38,237 nt of DNA, taken from Priapulus caudatus. Taxonomy: Eukaryota; Priapulida; Priapulimorpha; Priapulimorphida; Priapulidae. The notes under the pieces were generated by a model, which did no database searches, was not told the origin of the DNA, and worked only from the letters and a program-made list of their open reading frames with translations. Numbering within the stretch: the first letter of the stretch is position 1; every line of letters begins with the position of its first letter. A program made the translations under genes and the position numbers. This document shows, in pieces, positions 9,291 through 19,188 of the stretch. The DNA is taken from positions 313,284 through 351,520 of the forward strand of contig NW_014577079.1 of the NCBI RefSeq assembly GCF_000485595.1, written 5' to 3'.

Positions 9291-9668
9291 TACGTGCGCA
9301 CACACGTACGAGCAACCGTTAAACCGGCGCGGCGACACCAGCAGGGTGACTTCTTTTCAACACCAAAAAAATCACGCGTGCGTACACGTACGTACATCAC
9401 CGAGTTGCCCGTGGCGCACAGTGTGGCGTGTGCGTGAATGGATGTTCGTGCGTTGCTACTACTATCTAGCAGTATATAGTAGCTATAGCTGTTCAACGCG
9501 GTGCTGCAGCAGCACTGCAGGCACACACTCTGTATCCGGCTGTAGTAGTGGGACTGGTATTAGCGCACACATCGAAATAATCCGCTGCGGGCCATTAAAA
9601 ATAAACCGTAATGAAATAGTGAAATAGCCGGTCATTTGGAAAGCACTGTGTTCTTCGTGTCGACTGCG
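9291..9668. other. Unique spacer, no gene recognised
   Basis: Contains a GTGCTGCAGCAGCAC hairpin-like string near 9500. The ORFs on both strands are extensions of neighbouring repeat frames. Confidence 0.4.
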
Positions 9669-9691
9669 AGCGCGTGTGTGCGTGTGTGTAT

Positions 9692-9739
<48 letters not shown>

Positions 9740-9772
9740 GCGTGTGCGTGTGCGTGTGTGTGTGTGCATACA
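9669..9772. repeat. GT microsatellite
   Basis: About 100 bases of GTGTG with GTGCGTGC variants, alternating purine and pyrimidine throughout. Confidence 0.95.
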
Positions 9773-11344
9773 TTCGCTGCTGTACGGCCATCGTGGGACA
9801 CATACACACTGGCGACGTGAGCGGCTAACGAATATGCCGTCATCGTATGCGAGCTGGCTTGCCGACAGAACTCACTGCTGCGCACAACGAAGCCCTCAAT
9901 GCTGCAGTAGGGGGGTATGTTAGAGGCAAGAGTAACAATACTTTATATACTGACTAACTGATAAGACTACTGTATATGTAGAACGTGTTGTGGGTAGTTA
10001 TTAGAGCTGAGCAGTGTACAGGGACTGACTAAAGAGAACTTTGTAGTCGAAAGCGATATGGTGATAATTTACTTTTATTCGAACAATGTAATTCTTAGAG
10101 CTCCAAGCTGGATTAATTTAAGCCACTACTAATTAGTTTTTAAGCCGCAATGCGCATCCACACGCGTGCATGTGATATAATAAAAAAGGAATTGATTTGT
10201 TTTACAGGAATTCAATCATAGGGCGTAGTAATGGCTCGACGAGTGTTTCACATCGTATGGAATTGTTGTTGCGTATCAACACTGTGCGAATGACTATAAA
10301 TCTAATGATTAAAGAGAGCCGAGTGCAGTATGCATTGTTTTGACGACGTATGGTGCCTACGTTGTAAGCGTAGGAGAGAGAGAGCGGTGGCCTTCTCTGT
10401 ACATCACACAGACTGCCGGCCATACACGTGTCCCGCTCGCTTTGCTATGGGCGTATGCGGTCCCGCTCTTTATTTCGATCTGGGAACAATGCGTACAGCG
10501 CGTGCCCTTTGTCTTGGACATCGCCTTTTAGCAGCGCATTTAAGAAAAGTCTTCGTGCTTTTTAGTCATTGCCTATATTGCTTTTTGGTGGAAATGCAGT
10601 GTAAATTTGGGCTTCTGTCTCGGCACTCTGATAGAATTTTAATGGACTTTGCAGTAATTTTTTTTTTATGGGGAGATTACAGGCTGATATCCTCAACTTA
10701 ATAATTCAGCAGTGCTGACCGGAGGAAGGAGATGTTGCATAGAGAGCTCGCACAGGAAGCCACCTGGTTTTTGTAGTGCGAATATATAACGCACAAATAG
10801 CTCGCGTGGAGAGTATATCAAAGAGCACGCATCAATGGTTCGCTGCTCGCTATTTTGGCGTGGGAGTACACGTGGCGTTACATTTACTACAGAATCTACG
10901 TTCCAGAAGTTTTCGCATGTTTGTTGCACTGATTCATTGATGTGAAAAATAACGGAACATCGTTTGGAAAATCTCAATGATTGAAACAACACCAGAGCTT
11001 ATCAAGACAATTAGTTTCCGCCTATACTTTACTAATATATATATAGCGTCCATGCAGTCTTGAACTGTAAACGCTATATGTAAAACGTAATTTAAAGTAG
11101 GTGCTTTTAATAGCTGCCCACTCTAGCAGACGCAATTCTTCCAAGTTGCGCTTCCAGCGTGATTAAATTTTCGTCTCAATCCGACATGCGCCGCGTATCG
11201 CAAACAAATCTAGGAATAAACCTACTCATTTTAATCCGCAGCGCGCTGTGCTGCAAACCAATGGCGCGGCACATGCAGCGGCCTGCACTTGCTCTATGCA
11301 GCGCGAAGCCTAGCGACAACCTACGACAGTCCTTGTGCCTTGTC
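9773..11344. other. Unique sequence, no gene recognised
   Basis: Several ORFs of 60-123 codons lie on both strands (for example 10330-10701 plus and 10693-10992 minus). None shows a recognisable domain, and their compositions look like chance reading. An exact 9-base inverted repeat (ATATAGCGT at 11041-11049, complement at 11071-11079) is the only structure noted. Confidence 0.4.
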
Positions 11345-11687
11345 GTCTAGAGACCACACACACGCGCGCGCGCGCAGCGCACGCACGCACGCACGCATAC
11401 ACACACACACGTACACTCACGCACACACACACACACGCACGCACGTACACGCGCGCGCGCACACACACACGCACGCACGCGCACACGCACACATACGCGC
11501 GCGCACGCGCACGCACGCACGCACACACACACACACGTACACTCACGCACACACACACGCACGCACGCGCACCCACACACGCACGCATGCACGCACACAC
11601 ACGCACGCATGCACGCACGCACGCACACACGCACGTACACACACGCACACACACACACACACACATACACACACAACACACACAACA

Positions 11688-11736
<49 letters not shown>

Positions 11737-11766
11737 TACACACCACACACCACGCACCCCACACAA
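11345..11766. repeat. Large AC/GC microsatellite
   Basis: About 420 bases of CACACA, CACGCACG and CGCGCG alternation. All six frames are open as poly-Thr/His/Arg/Ala or poly-Cys/Val, and none is a gene. Confidence 0.95.
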
Positions 11767-11960
11767 TATTCATCCAGCAAATTGCCGATGCGTTAGCGTA
11801 GTTATTTCGCATTGTAATAGTCGTCGGTGCTTCGACTGCATCGCGTCCTATAAGCGAATGTTGCTATTAGTGCTCGTTGTTGTGCAATCGCAATTAGAGG
11901 CGATGGGATAGAAGGGCGGACAGGTGGCGCTGATTGTCACAGCCAACACGCTCCGATTCG

Positions 11961-11991
11961 CGTATAGAGACATACGATCGTAGTCTCTACG
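11961..11991. repeat. Hairpin with palindromic CGATCG centre
   Basis: The left half (CGTATAGAGACATACGAT) pairs with the right half (ATCGTAGTCTCTACG) apart from two single-base bulges. It lies just upstream of the GC-rich hairpin at 12057-12083. Confidence 0.5.
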
Positions 11992-12056
11992 GACAGAGAC
12001 CTCTATATGGTTCTGAACGCATTGTGTGTACGCATAGGGCCGTAGCTAGCGGGGTT

Positions 12057-12083
12057 GGGGAGGGGACAGCTTCGTCCCTCCCC
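12057..12083. repeat. GC-rich hairpin
   Basis: GGGGAGGGGAC (12057-12067) and GTCCCTCCCC (12074-12083) form a strong stem with one extra G and a 6-base loop. CGTAGCTAG to the left and CGTAGTTAG to the right are nearly the same word in direct orientation. The style resembles the G/C hairpin in the 2060-2252 element, so this may be another non-autonomous element. Confidence 0.5.
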
Positions 12084-12227
12084 ACCCAGACGCGTAGTTA
12101 GTACATGATCAATGGCGAACTGCCCACGGTCAGCTGCAAGAACACAAACTGTAAGGCTCTGGCCACTTCACCAAAAGGAGCAAATGAGCGGAGGGTAAAG
12201 CCCCCCCGGGGGCAGCGCCACAGCGCA

Positions 12228-12356
12228 TGCACACGCACACAGCCACCCTCCTTCCACTCTCCCTCACTGACACGCACACACGCTCTCTCCACTCTCCCTC
12301 ACTGGCACACACACGCTCCCTCCACTCTCCCTTCCTCACGCACGCACGCATGCACA

Positions 12357-12388
<32 letters not shown>

Positions 12389-12702
12389 CACACACAAACC
12401 TCACGAATACACACACAAAAACACACACGCACGCACACACAAAACACACACGCACAACGCACACGCACGCACACACACATACGCACAGCGCTGCGCGTCG
12501 CGCGCGCGCACACACATGCACACACACACTACACACACACACACACAGCCACACACACACACACACACACACACAACACACACACACACACACACTAACA
12601 CACACACACCCACACACACCACACACACACACACACAACCACAGCACACACACGCACACACACGCACACACACGTCACATGCACGCACGCACGCACGCAC
12701 GC
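12228..12702. repeat. AC/GC microsatellite with CT-rich start
   Basis: Begins with CACTCTCCCTCACTGGCACAC-type units repeated two to three times (about 12250-12330), then becomes CACACA and CGCACGCACG. ORFs here are repeat artefacts. Confidence 0.9.
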
Positions 12703-12708
12703 CCTCCT

Positions 12709-13625
12709 TCACTCTCCTCTCGCCACATTAGACACTGACGTCATTCAGACAACTTACAATTCGACGGCACTCGCCTGCGGTATACCATGTTTAAGCTGCA
12801 CAACCACGCGGCAACGCACGATACGACTTCAACATCTTCGAGTACAATTCCGAGAAAAACGCGAGAACGCCATAGGCATGCGCGCGCGCGACGCTTTCGC
12901 CGCCCTATTCAATATCCTTCTAATTAAACTAGGGAAGTGAAAACATTCGGAAAAAATACCGTGGTCAATGAAAACAGTTAGGTGGGAAGAAGAAGCAAGA
13001 AATGCTGGCGAACAGGTAGCAAAGTACACGAAGCGAATATCATAATATACAGAGTAATCCACAACCATTAGGACAAACCAAGGGGCTGAAAACCATTTGA
13101 ACTATATTTAATTTCCGTAATACAGGAGCATTAATAAAAGTCGTAGTTCACGTAGTATATGAGTATCACGTACGTTTTACATATTCCTTCCTCTTCTCCA
13201 AGTCAGATCGTGTTTAAAATATAAAATAGGGGTTTTTCGCCTTCAAGCGCGGAGAATTCTTGAGAGATTTACAACTCTGTGGGCTCATTCGACACGGAGT
13301 CGGAAATTAATTAGCTTTTGATCGCTTGAAGCCACATGGAGAAGCGACAGAGCAAGACTCAAAACAAGACAATAAGATCGGTGCTGTGAAAATTCCACTA
13401 CTCTGTTTTTATGTATACAATACTTTACACACGCACACGTGTATATGTCGCCACTTCATTTATCAAACTGAGAATTAATCTACGGTGATTTTCATATAGC
13501 TTTTCGTAGTGTTAAAAATTTCTATACTCGTTTGGTCCGCCAATGAAATCGATGGGCCTTTTGATGCCAGGACCGCTTTCGTTGCACGCCACGCATGCTC
13601 TACCACGAAACGCACGCACACACAA
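12709..13625. repeat. Duplication D1, first copy
   Basis: This segment is repeated in the same orientation at 17971-18850. Long identical stretches are interrupted mainly by single-base indels, with few clear substitutions. It starts in a CTCTCCTCTCGCC string next to an AC array and ends in an AC array. It contains a TGACGTCA palindrome (12736-12743) and a TATTCAAT/TAATTAAAC AT-rich stretch but no supported gene. The ORF at 12829-13068 is not preserved cleanly in the other copy. Confidence 0.85.
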
Positions 13626-13715
13626 GCACGACCACGAACGCTACGCACACACAAACGCACGCACTCTTTCGCCCTCTCTCTCACGCACGCACACACAGCA
13701 CACACACACACACAC

Positions 13716-13749
<34 letters not shown>

Positions 13750-13924
13750 ACACACAACGCATACCGCACACAGCACGGCACGCACGGCACACACGCACGC
13801 ACGCACGCCACACACCAGCGCGCGCGCGCACACACACACACATACAACACACAGCACACACACAATTCACACAACACACACACACATTCACACACGCATA
13901 TATACACACGCCCACACGCCACAC

Positions 13925-13960
<36 letters not shown>

Positions 13961-13990
13961 GCGCGCGTGCGCGCACACACACACTCACTC
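13610..13990. repeat. AC/GC microsatellite with long alternating tract
   Basis: CACACA with CGCACG interruptions. The end (about 13921-13984) is a strictly alternating purine-pyrimidine run including CGCGCGCG on both sides of a (CA)n core. Confidence 0.95.
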
Positions 13991-15434
13991 TCTTTAATAC
14001 TCGCTCTGTAGTTTCACATCCCCGTTTTCAAATATTGTTTGCCTATCTAAACTATATAGCGAGCGAACAAGCCCCACGCTCTGCGCCCCCGCACGGACTC
14101 GTGCATGCTGTTTTCCCCTTAGTACAGCCAGCATCTGTCAGTCTCGCACTCCCATATACCACAGCGTTGAAGTGATGGACGTTAAAACCTCAGCGATCGG
14201 CTCTCACCCGCTCTGCCCGTTACATCACACGCACGCACACGCAAGTTGCTTGTGCGTTACCGCGGCAATCGCGTTGCGCGATCAACGTGTTTCCATGACG
14301 ATTACACATATAGAAGGCCGCTTCTAATTGGCTCGTGCAATGCCGCGTGCCATCGTCATAGATTTATCTGCGGCGTGCGACTCCGGGTCTGATGGATGAG
14401 ACACGAGAATTCCATTACTGCGTGGCTAGATGTGATCCCCACGGAGCCGTAAGTGAACCTCCCTGGTCGGCTGGGCGGCCACTGAATAGGAGGAGCGCCG
14501 CGCTCGGCATTCAGACGGGCATCTCGAAAGCGAAAAATAAAGTTATCCGTGAGACGCTTGATTTTTGGCCTCGACGTGCGCCGAGCGTACAAAGAATCGC
14601 GCGCGGGGGAAGCTCTCCCGAAGGAGGGAGACGGAAGAGGTTAATTCTCGGAACAAAGGCGCTCGTCACGAGTGACTTCTCTGTTTCGCTCTGCCGGCGA
14701 TAATTCCTCGGGTTGCTGTTATTAGCATTCCTACTCAGACGCTTGTCAGTATAGGAGCGCGACTGGCTGTTCACGCGATGCGTCCGTTTTCGATCAAACT
14801 CCGTGTGACGCGCGAGGTGGGAACGCGTCGCGTATATATAAGTCCAGTGCGAAATCTAGTTTCGATAAACGATGAAAGCACTTCAACAGACGGTTATATC
14901 CCCGTGACTTCGCACAGTCGGAGTCCTTAATGGTTTTTATGGTGATAAACGACAGTGGGACACTTGCCTTCATGCCGCGCGCGTCTGGGCGGATTATGCT
15001 TGCTACCGCATCGGACTCCGTCGCTATTGATCTTTGAATGGTGGAGCGCTTTAAATAATTGTTCGTGCAGATTGCCGTCAGCAGATACCAGTAATTTGGG
15101 ATTTTTAAGAAAAATAGCCAGCTTATAACAAAAATCAATGGAATTAGTTCTGCCGGGAGCACAGACACTGTTTTTGCTCGTGTCTGGCGGTTCGCCTATC
15201 GATAGCCTCTGCTGAGCGTGGCCTGTGAATCAAGCTTGCAAATATCTGCGTATAAATTGCTAGCTGCGGCATAATTGGAGCTTGTTTGAAAGTATTGATG
15301 CCGATTGGAAGCGGTTCGCAAGAGAAGTCGCGACAGCATCGTCTCTTGAATTGCAGACAGTCGCCAGCGCCCCCCGCGGGAATCACGCGAATCAAACCGT
15401 GCGTGCACGCTGTGCGCGCCTGCGTAGTGCTGCC
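13991..15434. other. Unique, partly CpG-rich sequence; no gene recognised
   Basis: GC- and CpG-rich around 14170-14800. It contains a TATATATAAG string at 14833-14842, a plausible TATA box, followed about 30 bases later by a tiny 11-codon ORF. ORFs of 60-124 codons on both strands (for example 14392-14703 plus, 14794-15168 minus) overlap each other and show no domain. A regulatory or exon-flanking region is possible but unproven. Confidence 0.4.
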
Positions 15435-15535
15435 TCATCTATGCACGTACACGCACGCACACGTACATGCGCACGCATGTACACGCGATGGCGCGCGCAC
15501 ACGCACGCAGACAGTCACGCACACACGCACTGTCA
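15435..15535. repeat. CACG/CACA microsatellite
   Basis: Degenerate ACGCACGCACACGTACATGCG-type repeat, alternating in large part. Confidence 0.85.
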
Positions 15536-16012
15536 AACACTGTCGCTCGCTGCCAAAGAAAATTCGATTTTTCGCTGTTTAAGATGCTGTTTGCTAATGG
15601 CTGATCGTAGTGAGAATATCTATGCTTGCTTTTTCCCCTGTATCTGTCATAATTAGAATATGACTGCATATAACAAATTCGCTTTTTTATACCAAGCTAC
15701 TCGGCTATCTATTGCATAGAAATATAGAATGTATTTCGTTGGAGCATTAAATCTTAACGATGCGAAATCAACTCATCTTCCCGTAAAGGTCACCGTAATA
15801 CGATGGTATTGTTCGGTTAGAATATTAGCTATTCGTCGGATGACACTCTCATCCTTCGCAACGATATCCTTGCTAACGATTACTACCGTCCACGTGCCTA
15901 TCCGAATAATGTTTTGCGAAACACATAGTTCATCCGCCGTGAAGGCTTTGACTCTAACGTAAGCGAATTTACATTCGCCCGCTCCTCGTTTGATTGCCCG
16001 TGTCGTGTCTGC
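15536..16012. other. Unique sequence, nothing recognised
   Basis: Short ORFs on both strands (15729-15962 plus, 15773-16111 minus) have no recognised family. Confidence 0.4.
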
Positions 16013-16062
16013 CCCCTCCCCTCCTCCCCTCCTTCCCTCCTCCCTCCTCCCCTCACGCCACC
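16013..16062. repeat. CT/CCCTCC polypyrimidine tract
   Basis: CCCCTCCCCTCCTCCC-type tract, purine-free on the plus strand for about 45 bases. Confidence 0.85.
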
Positions 16063-16714
16063 CACCCGAGGAATCGCGATTCCGCGCACGTTTTGCGTTA
16101 GACGAAGTCATTACGGCGACGGTCGACGCCTAGCAGCGCAAATGAACAGCGCTGGATAATGAGCTGAAAGCGTGTTTTGCTAATAAGGTCCGGCAGCGCG
16201 TCGGTGTTACATGTCTGATGCGAAAAAGCGGCCCGCCGACGACGGGGGTCGCATGCCAATGCGCCATCTCTCGGGCAGCTTCCATAATAATAGGGGAGGC
16301 GGACGCGCGAGGCACGTGCCCGCGAGGAAAAATACAGCGATCTGCTGTCTCACTGGCTCGCCGTAAATCAGTGCCGACTTCAAAATCGGCCGCTGCTCTA
16401 TCTCGGCGCTGTCGTCGCATTGTGTACATAGGCGCATAGGTTGGTTATAGCTCTGAGAATATTATACATCCGTATTAACGTGTATCTGTTATATGGCTGC
16501 GAAAATTCTCGCATTGTGATTCCGGACGGAGAGCATGCCATGTGTTGTGCTATATAATTATATATTGCGCAATTATTGTGCTTCGTTGTTCGGGCCATCA
16601 TGGCGTTTTGTGGATCTCGAAAATCAAATGCACTTGGTCTTGGGAAACACTGATTTTCTGGGTCCGCAAACTCCTTGGTGCTCTCGCGAGCAAGTGAGAG
16701 AGAGAAAGCATGCG
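16063..16714. other. Unique, CpG-containing sequence; no gene recognised
   Basis: Overlapping ORFs on both strands near 16130-16440 have balanced composition but no domain that I recognise. Confidence 0.4.
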
Positions 16715-16855
16715 GCACACACACGTGCGCGCACTTCTACGCACACCACGTACACACGCACGCACGAACGCGCGTATCCATATACACGCGCGCGCATACA
16801 CACGCACCAACACACACACCCACACACGCGTGCGCCCCCCCCCCACACACACACA
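16715..16855. repeat. AC/GC microsatellite
   Basis: CACACACG/CGCGCG alternation with a C9-10 run near 16836-16845. Confidence 0.9.
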
Positions 16856-17892
16856 TAATTGATTCTGACCATGTTTAATTTCGAGCAATAGTAAGCTGAG
16901 AAATTAGTAAAATAAATTGTGCCCACAAACGAAGAAATTATTAAAGTAGTAAAGAGTAATTAACTTAAACAACAGTCGCGTGACTTAATTAATTAGTAAT
17001 CGTAATTAAATGGCAACTACGAGATAAAACCTCAGGATCTTAGAACCTCAGAAGCCTTTTACAACTACGTAGGACTTGACGATACACAGATTTTGATGTT
17101 AATGTTGGCTGATTTGGGTGGAAATACGAGTATTGTTTTATTAATGAGCTTACCCGGAGGTTTAATCAACTTATAAATTATCTCACTCTAAGTGTGTGAA
17201 TTTTCAAGTGGAATTGAAAATAGCTCAACGTAAACTTAACGACAGAATTAGATTCGATATAATCGACATTCGACCTAAAAAATGTGCTCATCCCAGGTGT
17301 ATCACACTATTCGTATACGTAGAACAATAATAAAATGAGGAACGGGTGAATAGGAATGGTAAATAAAAATGAATGAGAAGAATAGCTCTGGTTGTTATTG
17401 TATGGACGTTCGTTCCTGATCCTGCATCCGGATCAAAAGTTTCTAACATCGTATACCCCAATATCACTTACCTTCCGCTCACACGGATTTCATCCGATTT
17501 TATGATTTACTGGGTTTCCTGAATTTCAACGACACGACACTTTAGCTATAACTAGCGCTCCAAAGCCATTGTTTTGGTCATCACGCCCGATAGACGACAT
17601 AGCCACTAGTCAATCCGAATCTCGCAATAATTCTACCTCGGCGCAGATTTCACTAGAATTGCCTTCGTTGATGAGCTATAATGCGCACATTCAGTGTGCT
17701 GCTATGAACTTCAATATTCTGTTAGTAGTCATTACCTTATCTCTGACACACAACATAACATGCCTATAATGAGCGCCTGCCAGCCCACATAGTATTAACT
17801 TTATTGCCGCACCAGTTCGGCGAAGGAAGTCGTTATGGTGGTTATTGCCCATTGTAAGAGCGAGCATGAACCGCTACTGCTTATAGATTTAG
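16856..17892. other. Unique AT-rich sequence with TAATTA cluster
   Basis: Between about 16935 and 17010 there are several TAAT/ATTA cores (AGTAATTAAC, TTAATTAATTAG, CGTAATTAAA), the core recognised by many homeodomain proteins. No ORF is supported in the rest. Confidence 0.35.
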
Positions 17893-17966
<74 letters not shown>

Positions 17967-17969
17967 TAG
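17893..17969. repeat. GA microsatellite
   Basis: A near-pure (GA)n run of about 70 bases ending in GATAGATAGA. Confidence 0.95.
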
Positions 17970-17970
17970 A

Positions 17971-18849
17971 ACACTCTCCCTCTCGCCCACATTCAGACAC
18001 TGACGTCATTCAGACAACTTACAATTCCGACGGCACTCCGCCTGCCGTAATACCATGTAAAGCTGCACAACCACGACGGCAACGCCACGATACGACTTCA
18101 AATCTTCGAGTACAATTCGAGAAAAACGCGAGAACGCATAGGCATGCGCGCAGCGGGACGCTTTCGCCGCCCTATTCAATTCCTTCTAATTAAACTAGGG
18201 GAAGTGAAAACATTCGGAAAAAATACCGTGTCAAGAAAACAGTAGGGTGCGTAGAAGAAGCAAGCAATGCTGCGAACCATGTAGCAAAGTACACGAAGCG
18301 AATATCATAATTACAGAGTAATCACAACCATTGACAAAATCCAAGGGGCTGTAAAACCATTGAATATATTTAATTCTTAATACAGGAGATTAATAAAAGT
18401 CGTAGTTCACGTAGTATATGTAGTATCACGTACGTTTTACAATATCCTTCCGTCTTCTCCAATTCAGATCGTGTTTAAATATAATAGGGGTTTCGCCTTC
18501 AAGCGCGAGAATTCTGAGAGATTACAACTCTGTGGGCTCATTCACACGGAGTCTGAAATTAATTAGTTTTGATCGCTTGAAGCACATGGAGAACGACAGA
18601 GCAAGACTCAAAACAAGACAAAAGAATCTGGTGAAAATTCCACTACTGTGTTTTTCATTATACAATACTTTACACACGCACACGTTATATGTCGCCACTT
18701 CATATTATCAACTGAGATTAATCTAGGTTGATTTTCAATATAGCTTTTCGTGAAGTATTAAATGTTCTCATACGTTTGTCCCGCAATGAAAATCGATGCC
18801 TTTGTGGCAGACCGCTTTCGTCACGCACGCATGCTCGCACGCACGAACG

Positions 18850-18850
<1 letters not shown>
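17971..18850. repeat. Duplication D1, second copy
   Basis: Same-orientation copy of 12709-13625. It follows a GA run instead of an AC array, while the right end also runs into an AC array. Differences from the first copy are chiefly single-base insertions or deletions. No gene is supported. Confidence 0.85.
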
Positions 18851-18914
<64 letters not shown>

Positions 18915-18915
18915 C
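18830..18915. repeat. AC microsatellite
   Basis: CACGCACG start, then a pure (CA)n run. It separates duplication D1 from the retroelement insertion. Confidence 0.95.
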
Positions 18916-18990
18916 GAGAGCTAGAGAGATGAGATGCAGCCCCCAGTATCATAGCCTAGCTAATTATATGAGTAAATATATCCAAGTTAG

Positions 18991-19132
18991 ATCGAACTTT
19001 CGTTTCCAGTGCGTCTATCTACCTGGAAACGTTAGACATGAGGAAGTCTGTCGGAGAGATGGACGAAAATTTCGTCAGAGTAAGTTATTTTGTACTGATT
19101 ATGGATCTAACTGAGATTAACGTTATTAGCAT
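18991..19132 (+). repeat. PLE left terminal repeat (pLTR)
   Basis: Direct repeat of 21684-21823, sharing TACCTGGAAACGTTAGAC and TAAGTTATTTTGTACTGA and ending at GTTATTAGCAT. It has an A where the right copy has the first C of the CTGAGGA box (19038). Confidence 0.9.
19030..19080 (+). ncRNA. Hammerhead-ribozyme-like motif, left copy (degenerate)
   Basis: ATGAGGA (19038-19044; the consensus core is CUGANGA) is followed by a 7-base stem GTCTGTC / GATGGAC closed by GGAGA, then GAAA (19064-19067) and GTC (19074-19076). Stem II is fully paired counting G-U pairs, but the essential first C is A here. Hammerheads in PLE terminal repeats are established in the literature. Stems I and III are not convincing by eye. 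Confidence 0.35.
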
Positions 19133-19188
19133 GTAAATTATAGAGATCCGAATGAAGTTATTTAGTCATCTATTTGAGAATTACGGAC

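Noticed and set aside
9019-9526. Ser/Leu/Thr/His-rich minus ORFs
   Set aside because: Translation of the GAGT tetranucleotide array.
10330-10701. 123-codon plus ORF with Cys-rich start
   Set aside because: No recognisable domain, no splice or promoter signals, and competing frames on both strands.
11289-11801. Histidine/threonine-rich ORFs on both strands
   Set aside because: AC/GC repeat read in every frame; the same pattern appears at 12.2-12.7, 13.5-14.0, 28 and 35 kb.
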